From Marinosulfonomonas sp. (lineage in GTDB: Bacteria > Pseudomonadota > Alphaproteobacteria > Rhodobacterales > Rhodobacteraceae), in NCBI GenBank assembly GCA_022712735.1, contig JAFLKA010000021.1, positions 1 through 5,037 of the forward strand: a stretch of 5,037 nucleotides of DNA. Direction: 5' to 3'. The translations under genes were made by a program, and so were the position numbers. Below the pieces are notes generated by a model, which did no database searches, was not told the origin of the DNA, and saw only the letters and a program-made list of their open reading frames with translations. This document shows, piece after piece, positions 1-5,037 of the stretch (positions are counted from its first letter, which is position 1; each line of letters starts with the position of its first letter).

Positions 1-122
1 TATCTGACACTTACATGAGTTTTGAAATTTGGTTCACCATTGCTGCCGTTTACTTGGTGGTAACGCTGGCCCTTTCGATCGGAGTGTCCTTTGTCGAAAA
101 GAAATATACCGTCGAACAATAA
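1..122 (+). CDS. Amino-acid-type ABC transporter permease, C-terminal end (partial)
   Basis: The open frame enters from the left edge (first full codon at position 3) and stops at TAA 120-122, giving the last 39 residues of a protein. They contain a hydrophobic stretch, FTIAAVYLVVTLALSIGV, followed by a short basic/acidic tail, FVEKKYTVEQ. A last membrane helix and a short charged tail with an E-K/R pair is the usual end of HisM/GlnP-type amino acid permeases. The binding-protein gene follows after only 27 bases with its own AGGAGG site, so the two are almost certainly co-transcribed. The EAA loop, which would confirm the family, lies outside the window; the call rests on this tail and on the neighbours. 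It would be the inner-membrane partner of the permease at 1041-1919. Confidence 0.8.
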   Translation, partial: SDTYMSFEIWFTIAAVYLVVTLALSIGVSFVEKKYTVEQ

Positions 123-136
123 TTACCAACTGAACC

Positions 137-142
137 AGGAGG
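137..142 (+). promoter_or_regulatory. Ribosome binding site of the family 3 binding-protein gene
   Basis: A perfect AGGAGG lies 7 bases before the ATG at 150. It fixes that start and predicts strong translation, as expected for a periplasmic binding protein that is needed in excess over its permease. Confidence 0.85.
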
Positions 143-149
143 AAAAACT

Positions 150-986
150 ATGAAATTAACCAGACGTTTATTCGGAGCAGCACTCGGATTGGTGGCTGTT
201 GTTGCCATCGCATTGCCCTCGTCTGCCCAGCAGACAAGGCAAGCGGTTTCAAGCGACAGCGTGATCGAAACCATAAAAGAACGTGGTGTGATCAAGATCG
301 GTCTATCAATATTCAAGCCATGGTCAATGCGCGATCTGGAAGGCGAATTGATCGGGTTCGAGCTGGATGTGGGCCGCAAGTTGGCCGAAGATATGGGCGT
401 AGAAGTAGAATTTATTCCAACCTCGTGGGACGGGATCATCCCTGCGCTGGTATCGGGCAAGTTTGACGTGATCATCAGCGGTATGTCGATCACCGCACAG
501 CGCAACCTGACGGTCAATTTCTCGGACCCATATGCCTATTCAGGTCTGACAGTTTTGGCCAATACGGCAATGACCAACGGGTTTACACTTGAGGACTACA
601 ATAACCCCGACGTGACATTCGCGGCGCGGCGAGGCGCCACGCCAGCGACGGTTATCGCCGCTATGTTCCCAGAGGCAAACCTGCTTTTATTCGATGAGGA
701 CGGGGCTGCGACGCAAGAGGTATTGAACGGGAATGCCCATGCCACAATGGCATCCGAACCGACACCTTCGACCGAAGCGCGCAGATATTCGGACACATTA
801 AGCGTGCCTTTTAGCCAGACCTTTTTGGCCACAGGTGAAGCATTTGCCTATCGCAAAGGCGATCCTGACGCATCCAATTTTTTCAACAACTGGATCGGTG
901 TGAACTGGGCCAGCGGCTGGTTGGAAGAACGCAATGACTACTGGTTCCGAGGACAAGAGTGGGCTGATAAGGTTGCAGCTGAATAA
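150..986 (+). CDS. Periplasmic solute-binding protein, family 3 (amino-acid type)
   Basis: This 278-residue protein should capture a small, probably amino-acid-like solute in the periplasm and hand it to the permeases encoded on either side. Residues 1-26 form a signal peptide: basic KLTRR, a hydrophobic core, then a likely cut after SSA26. The mature part follows the SBP_bac_3 plan: strand GVIKIGL (46-52), GFELDVGRKLAEDMG (69-83), the lobe segment SWDGIIPALVSGKFDVIISG (92-111), then SITAQR (113-118) and NFSDPY (123-128). In HisJ-like proteins the Arg equivalent to R118 holds the ligand carboxylate. The second-lobe motif R161-G-A-T is present. At the place where the family usually has an Asp that holds the ligand amino group, the sequence reads MASEP (200-204), with Ser202. 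The length is normal. The start has a perfect AGGAGG. The ligand cannot be named. Confidence 0.93.
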   Translation: MKLTRRLFGAALGLVAVVAIALPSSAQQTRQAVSSDSVIETIKERGVIKIGLSIFKPWSMRDLEGELIGFELDVGRKLAEDMGVEVEFIPTSWDGIIPALVSGKFDVIISGMSITAQRNLTVNFSDPYAYSGLTVLANTAMTNGFTLEDYNNPDVTFAARRGATPATVIAAMFPEANLLLFDEDGAATQEVLNGNAHATMASEPTPSTEARRYSDTLSVPFSQTFLATGEAFAYRKGDPDASNFFNNWIGVNWASGWLEERNDYWFRGQEWADKVAAE

Positions 987-996
987 AGTAATATTT

Positions 997-1023
997 GCGG
1001 CGGCAGTTCTGGATTGCCGCCGC
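997..1023 (+). other. Intergenic hairpin between binding-protein and permease genes
   Basis: The arms GCGGCGGCA (997-1005) and TGCCGCCGC (1015-1023) are perfect 9-base complements around a 9-base loop. The hairpin begins 10 bases after the stop codon of the binding-protein gene. No T run follows, so it is not a classical Rho-independent terminator. Such intercistronic hairpins commonly protect the upstream message from 3' exonucleases or cause partial read-through, giving more binding protein than permease; that role is inferred here. Confidence 0.75.
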
Positions 1024-1040
1024 CTTCACGGAGAAGCCCT

Positions 1041-1919
1041 TTGCGAAAAACCCTGAAAAAACTCCATTGGCTGGACTTTGTTCTGATCGTTTTGATCGGT
1101 GTGTTTATTGCTGTGGTCTGGGTGCGTATCGATGGTGCCCTAAACTATAAATGGCGATGGGATAGAATTCCCAACTACATTTTACGTTGGAGCGAGAGGG
1201 ACGGAGCGTGGGTTTCAAATCTGCTTTTGCAAGGTTTTATAACAACCATTCGCATTAGTATATATTCGGGCATTCTGGCGCTGATCCTTGGTGTTGTTCT
1301 GGGGATTGCGCGTGTGTCAAATAATCTGACGGTCCGCATGTTGGCACGCACATATCTCGAGTTTTTACGTAATATTCCGCCAATTGTTGTCATTTTTATC
1401 TTTTACTTTTTCCTGTCTGAGCAGCTGATCGCGGCATTAAATATTGAAAGCTGGGCCCGCGGCATTTCACGACAAGAAGACAATGGCATTTGGACATTCT
1501 TTTTTGGTGACATGCGCCGTTTTCCAGCGCTAATTTCCGGCGTCATTGTTCTGGCGTTATTCGAGAGCGCTTTTGTTGGCGAGATTGTTCGCGCGGGTCT
1601 TCAATCGGTCGACAAGGGTCAGCATGAGGCTGCGTTATCTATTGGCATGGGTCCCTTAAACAAGTTGTGGTTTATTATCCTGCCGCAGGCCGTGCATAAA
1701 GTGCTGCCACCCTTGGCAAACCAGTTCATCACTTTGATCAAAGACAGCGCCATCATCTCGCTTATTTCGGTGCAGGAACTTACCTTCAAGACTGTAGAGC
1801 TTGTCGCTTCGACACGAATGATTTTCGAAGCATGGATAACAACCGCGGCATTTTATTTTCTGCTTTGTTTTAGCCTGTCATTGCTGTTTCGGCACCTTGA
1901 GAAATCCAAGAAGTACTGA
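1041..1919 (+). CDS. Amino-acid-type ABC transporter permease (HisM/GlnP class)
   Basis: This inner-membrane subunit of 292 residues would form the translocation channel together with the permease cut at the left edge. The chosen start is TTG 1041, which has GGAG (1030-1033) 7 bases upstream. The frame stays open to a TTG at 1014, but that codon straddles the end of the hairpin loop and has no ribosome site. A first helix spans about residues 13-28, and more helices follow from about 61-90, 112-125, 163-180 and 265-285. The segment EFLRNIPP (107-114) matches the conserved E-x-F-R-x-x-P of the class. The EAA loop that docks on the ATPase is clear: E196-A-A, G202, then IILPQA to residue 217. 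A loop of roughly 35 residues (126-162) before the EAA helix, and the N-terminal helix, make it longer than GlnP and somewhat like the AapQ/BztB group. The gene ends 261 bases before the start of the next one. Confidence 0.92.
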   Translation: MRKTLKKLHWLDFVLIVLIGVFIAVVWVRIDGALNYKWRWDRIPNYILRWSERDGAWVSNLLLQGFITTIRISIYSGILALILGVVLGIARVSNNLTVRMLARTYLEFLRNIPPIVVIFIFYFFLSEQLIAALNIESWARGISRQEDNGIWTFFFGDMRRFPALISGVIVLALFESAFVGEIVRAGLQSVDKGQHEAALSIGMGPLNKLWFIILPQAVHKVLPPLANQFITLIKDSAIISLISVQELTFKTVELVASTRMIFEAWITTAAFYFLLCFSLSLLFRHLEKSKKY

Positions 1920-1957
1920 CGGCCTCTATCCTCTATTATGATACCGCCGAAAGGCCG
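1920..1957 (+). other. Weak inverted repeat after the first transporter operon
   Basis: CGGCCT (1920-1925) begins right after the permease stop codon and is complementary to AGGCCG (1952-1957). Inside, TATC (1927-1930) can pair with GATA (1940-1943) around a 9-base loop, leaving an 8-base bulge. No T run follows. It could be a weak 3'-end structure for the upstream message, but the pairing is short and broken, and chance cannot be excluded. Confidence 0.25.
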
Positions 1958-2068
1958 GAAAATTGCGTGATGCAAATTCCAATAGAATGCGAACCCGGAC
2001 ATTGGTGCGTAGATCAGAGTGTTTGAGCGGCGCCCCAATTTAGAATGAATATATTATTGTAGATAAAT
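1958..2068. other. Intergenic stretch, nothing assignable
   Basis: I see no gene, RNA or terminator in this part of the gap. The second half becomes very AT-rich: only 6 of the 40 bases at 2041-2080 are G or C. AGAAT recurs as AATAGAAT (1981-1988), TTAGAAT (from 2040) and ATAGAAT (from 2069), but without regular spacing. Confidence 0.4.
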
Positions 2069-2078
2069 ATAGAATATC

Positions 2079-2096
2079 TTTGCACACGTTTGCAAA
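2079..2096. promoter_or_regulatory. Probable LacI-family operator
   Basis: TTTGCACACGTTTGCAAA is an 18-base near-palindrome. Eight of its nine base pairs are symmetric about a central CG (2087-2088); only C2085 and T2090 fail to match. A palindrome of this length with a central CG is the standard form of LacI/GalR-family sites. It lies about 85 bases upstream of a carbohydrate-type binding-protein gene, where such repressors commonly act. It overlaps the proposed -35 box, so bound protein would block the promoter, probably relieved by the transported sugar. No regulator gene lies in the window, so the protein that binds is unknown. Confidence 0.65.
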
Positions 2097-2109
2097 ATAT
2101 GCCTATATT
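2080..2109 (+). promoter_or_regulatory. Candidate sigma-70 promoter for the second transporter operon
   Basis: A -35-like TTGCAC (2080-2085) is followed after 18 bases by TATATT (2104-2109), which matches five of six bases of the -10 consensus. Transcription would begin near G2116 and give a leader of about 65 bases. The -35 box is a weak match, which fits a regulated promoter. The call rests on box likeness, position and overlap with the operator. Confidence 0.45.
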
Positions 2110-2167
2110 CTATCAGGGGGCGTTTGCGGATGCCCGAACATGAGTCAATTAATGACCGGAAAAACCT

Positions 2168-2172
2168 GGGAG
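2168..2172 (+). promoter_or_regulatory. Ribosome binding site that decides the start at 2181
   Basis: GGGAG lies 8 bases before ATG 2181. The frame is also open to TTG 2124 and ATG 2130, but a start there would put up to 19 charged, polar residues in front of an otherwise ordinary signal peptide. The 2181 start is therefore preferred. Confidence 0.75.
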
Positions 2173-2180
2173 AAATTAAA

Positions 2181-3533
2181 ATGATACATACAAAAAACCT
2201 GTTGGCGGCGTTGGCTACAACGACAATGCTGACCTTTGGCGCGGGCGCGACCCTTGCCGAGGATTATGCAATTTCGGTCTGGTCCGGTGGTAGCGGCCCG
2301 AACGACAATTACCGAATCGATGCGATCAAAATTGCGGCCGGACTGCTGGAAGAAGAGGCATCTGTGCGCGGAGAAGAGCTGAATATCACCATTGAGGGCA
2401 AGCCTTATACGCAGTGGGACGAGTTCAAGCAGGCCGTAACATTGGCCGCCGAAGCGGGTACAGCGCCGAACATCGTTGTGGCCGGTCACGAGGATATCGC
2501 GTCATGGGCGCAGTCGGGATTGATTGTTCCGATTGAGGATTATGTTGATGTGGATTCATGGCCGATCAATGATATTTACGAAAACCTACTCGAGATCGCG
2601 TCGTTCAACGGCGAGCTTTACGGCTTGCCACAAGACGCTGAATCACGTCCGTTCTTTTTCTGGAAAGACCATATGCGTGGCATCGGCTATTCGGACGCTG
2701 ACATAGACGGGTTGCCAGCCGCGATCCAGTCGGGTTCCTACACATTGCAAGACGTTCTGGTCGACGCCAAAAAGATTCAGGACGCCGGACTGGTTGAGGC
2801 CGGTTATGGCTTTTACCCGCGGGTTTCCAACGGCCCTGATTACTGGCAATTCTACACCAGCTTTGGCGGCACAATTGAAAATGCCGATGGCAAGCTGGTC
2901 TTTGACAAAGCAGCGATGACTGAATTCTACCAGTTTTTTGTTGATGCAGTTGATGCAGGCGTGACCCGTAAAAACCACATCGGCACCCCGTGGGACCAGT
3001 GGTATGGCGAAGTGGCCAACGGCAAAGCGGGCATGTGGCACGGCGGCACCTGGCATTATTCACGTTACACCACCAAGGAAGGGCTGGATGATTTCTTTGG
3101 CAGTATCCAGTTTGCGCTAATTCCAGGCGGTGGCGCGAATGGCAAGGCCAACACGCTGACCCACCCGCTGGTTTATCTGCTGACCAAGCAGGACAACGAG
3201 GATGCAACAGCCATTGCAGCCGCATTGGTCCAAATTGCGTCAGAGCCACGGATCAACACCCTGCACGCGATCAAATCGGCGCACTTGGGGATCACCCATT
3301 CGCAATCCACGGTCGAGCTGTATTCCGGTGACCGCTGGGCGCGTGAAGCAACCGAGCGTCTGTTGCCACATGCGACCGCGATGCCCAATAATGTGAGCTT
3401 TGGTCAATACTGGGAGATTATGTGGGGCGGGCTAGAAGCCTCGTGGACCGGTCAGAAATCGGTGGAAGATGCGATTGCCGATGTAGAGACCGAGCTGATG
3501 GCTGCGTTGGGCGACAAGATCATCATCCAATAA
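2181..3533 (+). CDS. Periplasmic solute-binding protein, family 1 (carbohydrate type)
   Basis: This 450-residue protein would bind a sugar, oligosaccharide or related solute in the periplasm for the permeases encoded downstream. Residues 1-26 are a signal peptide (HTK, a hydrophobic core, TLA26) followed by mature EDYAISVWSGG. Family 1 features appear in order: a first strand with W34; PYTQWDEF (75-82) and the PNIVVAGHEDIASWAQSG stretch (96-113), matching the usual A-P-D-x-x segment; GLPQDAESRPFFFWKD (148-163), the hinge-side motif normally read G-x-P-x-x-x-x-x-x-x-x-Y/W-N/K-x-D; and GKAGMWHGGTW (281-291), matching the common G-K-A-A-M-x-x-x-G-x-W. Length is normal for the family. The aromatic-rich motifs (W161, W286, W291) fit stacking against a sugar. 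An operator upstream and MalF/MalG-like permeases downstream support a carbohydrate role; the actual ligand is unknown. Confidence 0.93.
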   Translation: MIHTKNLLAALATTTMLTFGAGATLAEDYAISVWSGGSGPNDNYRIDAIKIAAGLLEEEASVRGEELNITIEGKPYTQWDEFKQAVTLAAEAGTAPNIVVAGHEDIASWAQSGLIVPIEDYVDVDSWPINDIYENLLEIASFNGELYGLPQDAESRPFFFWKDHMRGIGYSDADIDGLPAAIQSGSYTLQDVLVDAKKIQDAGLVEAGYGFYPRVSNGPDYWQFYTSFGGTIENADGKLVFDKAAMTEFYQFFVDAVDAGVTRKNHIGTPWDQWYGEVANGKAGMWHGGTWHYSRYTTKEGLDDFFGSIQFALIPGGGANGKANTLTHPLVYLLTKQDNEDATAIAAALVQIASEPRINTLHAIKSAHLGITHSQSTVELYSGDRWAREATERLLPHATAMPNNVSFGQYWEIMWGGLEASWTGQKSVEDAIADVETELMAALGDKIIIQ

Positions 3534-3541
3534 CAAAACTG

Positions 3542-3570
3542 CCACTGGCGCGTCTGATGGGCGCCAGTGG
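3542..3570 (+). other. Intergenic hairpin between binding-protein and MalF-like permease genes
   Basis: CCACTGGCGC (3542-3551) and GCGCCAGTGG (3561-3570) are perfect 10-base complements around a 9-base loop; a G-T pair (3541/3571) could extend the stem. It begins 8 bases after the stop codon. No T run follows, so a full terminator is unlikely. Message protection or partial termination, setting a high ratio of binding protein to permease, is the likely role by analogy with other binding-protein operons. Confidence 0.8.
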
Positions 3571-3593
3571 TCAACTGATCCGGGGCGCACACT

Positions 3594-4901
3594 ATGGGTA
3601 ATTCAAAACATCTCGGGCTGTTTTTGCTGGCCCCTGCATTTGTCTTTGTCTTTTTGTTCTTTCTGGCGCCGGTGGTGCTGACCGCTGTGTTTGGCTTTAC
3701 CAACATGAGCACGGCCACGGGTATTACCGGTGGCGCATATATGGCTTCCCCCTCATCAATGCAGATCCTTAAGGATCGTTATGATCTGGACGAGGTTGCC
3801 GATAAACTGACGCAAGTGGTTTACACGATTGACGAAGAAGGGCTGGAAGCCGCGCGTGCCGCAGGCAGTGATGCCGCCGCGCTGAAGGAATTGGAAGCCA
3901 AGTTTCTGGGCCAGAGTTTTGACAGCCGCCGCGACGTCGAGCGCATGATCAAAAAGCTGGATGCGCGCCCGTCTAGCACACGGGCGATCAAAGCGATCAC
4001 GGCACATTTCGAGCGCTCGATCATCAATACCCGTTACGATACCGAAGAGGAAATTCTGGCAGCCATATCCGGTGTTGGCGTCAGCCTGAATGAGACCGAG
4101 ACAGCCGCGATCGTTGACGTTACCTATACCGGCTGGAGCTTTACCACGCAGAACTTCAAGACCATGTTTTCTTTGCCCGACACCCAGAAAACCATGATCA
4201 ACACACTATTTTACGTGTTCACAACACTGATCCTGTTCAACACCGGATTTGCCCTCGTGCTGGCGATTTCGACCCATTATATGGAGTCCGGCCCTGCGGG
4301 GTTTTTCCGCTCGGTCTGGTTATTGCCGCGGATCACGCCGCCGGTTCTATACGTCCTGATGTGGAAATGGCTGGCGTGGGACAGCGGGTTTTTGTCTGTG
4401 GTGCTGGAGCCATTCGGCTTTGCCCCGCGCAACTGGTTGCTGGACAGCCCCGCCAACGCCTGGACGTTTATCATTCTGATCAACGGCATTGTTGGCGCCT
4501 CAATGGGGATGCTGATTTTCGCGTCAGCCATCAAGGCCATTCCGGCGTCCCTGTTTCACGCAAGCGAAGTCGACGGGGCAACACGGCGCCAGCAAATCTG
4601 GCACATCATCCTGCCACAACTGCGCTGGCCGATCCTGTTTATCACCAGCTATCAAACCCTGTCGTTGCTAACGTCATTTGAATACATCCTGCTGGCCACT
4701 GATGGCGGGCCGGGCGGCGCGACCGAGGTCTGGGCGCTGACCACCTATATGAAAGCACTGAGCAACTACGGCGGTGCGCTGCAATACGGATACGGTGCCG
4801 CGCTGTCGCTGGTGCTGGTGGTGATCGGGGTCACCCTGTCGCTGCTGTATCTGAAGCTGTTTGACTTCAAAACCTTGACAGCCCCCCCGAAAATCGAGTG
4901 A
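3594..4901 (+). CDS. MalF-like ABC sugar permease with a large first periplasmic loop
   Basis: This 435-residue inner-membrane protein would be one of two channel subunits of the carbohydrate importer. Helix 1 spans about residues 9-33. The usual first-loop sequence begins at GFTN (34-37) but resumes only at W181 and N187-F188, so about 120-130 extra residues sit in between. The core then runs normally: helices at about 201-225, 239-260, 290-312, 347-367 and 400-420. The ATPase-docking EAA loop reads HASEVDGA (322-329), then IILP (338-341); the usual E-A-A is here H-A-S while D327-G-A is kept. TDGGPGGATEVW (369-380) matches the conserved G-G-P-x-x-x-T-x segment. UgpA/LacF-type relatives have about 290-310 residues. 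The start has a modest GGGG (3582-3585) 8 bases upstream. The next gene starts 15 bases after the stop codon. Confidence 0.92.
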   Translation: MGNSKHLGLFLLAPAFVFVFLFFLAPVVLTAVFGFTNMSTATGITGGAYMASPSSMQILKDRYDLDEVADKLTQVVYTIDEEGLEAARAAGSDAAALKELEAKFLGQSFDSRRDVERMIKKLDARPSSTRAIKAITAHFERSIINTRYDTEEEILAAISGVGVSLNETETAAIVDVTYTGWSFTTQNFKTMFSLPDTQKTMINTLFYVFTTLILFNTGFALVLAISTHYMESGPAGFFRSVWLLPRITPPVLYVLMWKWLAWDSGFLSVVLEPFGFAPRNWLLDSPANAWTFIILINGIVGASMGMLIFASAIKAIPASLFHASEVDGATRRQQIWHIILPQLRWPILFITSYQTLSLLTSFEYILLATDGGPGGATEVWALTTYMKALSNYGGALQYGYGAALSLVLVVIGVTLSLLYLKLFDFKTLTAPPKIE

Positions 4902-4902
4902 T

Positions 4903-4908
4903 AGGAGG
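4903..4908 (+). promoter_or_regulatory. Ribosome binding site of the MalG-like permease gene
   Basis: AGGAGG lies 8 bases before ATG 4917 and begins 2 bases after the stop codon of the preceding permease. It is much stronger than the site of the MalF-like gene, and it secures the start of the truncated last gene. Confidence 0.85.
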
Positions 4909-4916
4909 ATAATCCA

Positions 4917-5037
4917 ATGAGTGGAAACTACCGCAAGTGGCCGATGATCCTGTTTCTCGGGATTCTGACCTTTCCGCTGATCCTGATGTATATCTACCTG
5001 TTCGTGGATACCGTCACCAACACTCCGCCGGGCTCAA
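4917..5037 (+). CDS. MalG-like ABC sugar permease, N-terminal part (partial)
   Basis: The first 40 codons of a gene that continues past the right edge. They encode a short basic start (MSGNYRKW) and a single hydrophobic helix at about residues 9-30 (from MILFLGILTF), followed by VDTVTNTPPGS. One N-terminal helix leading into a periplasmic loop is the usual beginning of the second permease in carbohydrate importers. Its place 15 bases after the MalF-like gene, with its own AGGAGG, supports this. None of the diagnostic EAA loop is in the window, so the call depends mainly on operon order. Confidence 0.8.
   Translation, partial: MSGNYRKWPMILFLGILTFPLILMYIYLFVDTVTNTPPGS

Larger units (their letters stand above)
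2069..2113. repeat. Perfect 9-base inverted repeat enclosing the operator
   Basis: ATAGAATAT (2069-2077) is the exact reverse complement of ATATTCTAT (2105-2113). The two arms enclose the TTTGCA palindrome at 2079-2096, and the two centres are only about 3.5 bases apart. The right arm covers the proposed -10 box. In such AT-rich DNA part of the match may be chance, but the nesting suggests a compound control site. Confidence 0.5.

Noticed and set aside
50..517. Open frame of 155 codons on the - strand across the left permease end and the binding-protein start
   Set aside because: It is antisense to two supported genes, crosses their junction and shows no recognisable protein features.
1920..1957. 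Rho-independent terminator after the first operon
   Set aside because: The pairing is short and interrupted and no T run follows; kept only as a weak inverted repeat.
1853..2038. Short - strand open frame partly in the intergenic gap
   Set aside because: 61 residues overlapping the end of the permease; no recognisable domain and no family resemblance, so it is not called as a gene.
2023..2040. Hairpin or terminator around GGCGCC before AATTTAG
   Set aside because: Only three outer base pairs form before a mismatch and the T run is three bases, so it does not qualify.
2124..2180. Upstream extension of the family 1 binding protein (TTG 2124 or ATG 2130)
   Set aside because: A GGGGG run at 2116-2120 could act as a ribosome site, but the added residues are charged and would precede a complete signal peptide that has its own GGGAG site.
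2605..3249. Open frame of 214 codons on the - strand inside the family 1 binding-protein gene
   Set aside because: It lies wholly antisense to a clearly recognised gene. The translation is rich in Arg, Cys, Trp and Pro with no recognisable domain, as expected for a shadow frame.

Overview
The window carries two ABC importers of different classes, one after the other on the + strand. It looks like DNA from an alphaproteobacterium, probably Rhodobacterales-like. That guess rests on the general look of the proteins, strong AGGAGG ribosome binding sites and a LacI-type operator next to a sugar-transport operon; no marker gene is present to prove it.

Left part (1-1919): the 3' end of an amino-acid-type permease, then a family 3 periplasmic binding protein, then a second permease of the HisM/GlnP class. 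Together these are the membrane and binding parts of a polar-amino-acid-type importer. No ATPase gene lies inside the window. A GC-rich hairpin sits between the binding protein and the second permease, and the best start of that permease is a TTG at 1041, downstream of the hairpin.

Middle (1920-2180): a 261-base gap, very AT-rich from about 2041 to 2115. It holds the probable promoter of the next operon and an 18-base near-palindrome with a central CG, typical of a LacI-family operator. The operator covers the proposed -35 box and lies inside a wider perfect 9-base inverted repeat. No convincing Rho-independent terminator is seen for the left operon.

Right part (2181-5037): a family 1 (carbohydrate-type) binding protein, a MalF-like permease with an unusually large extra segment in its first periplasmic loop, and the first 40 codons of a MalG-like permease that runs off the window. 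The order binding protein, first permease, second permease is the usual one for a carbohydrate importer (CUT1 type). A second hairpin, built like the first, sits between the binding protein and its permease.

In each system the binding protein would capture solute in the periplasm and deliver it to a permease pair energised by a cytoplasmic ATPase encoded elsewhere. Neither substrate can be named from the sequence. The points most worth a second look are the extra loop domain of the MalF-like permease, the matched hairpins after both binding-protein genes, and the operator/promoter at 2069-2113.
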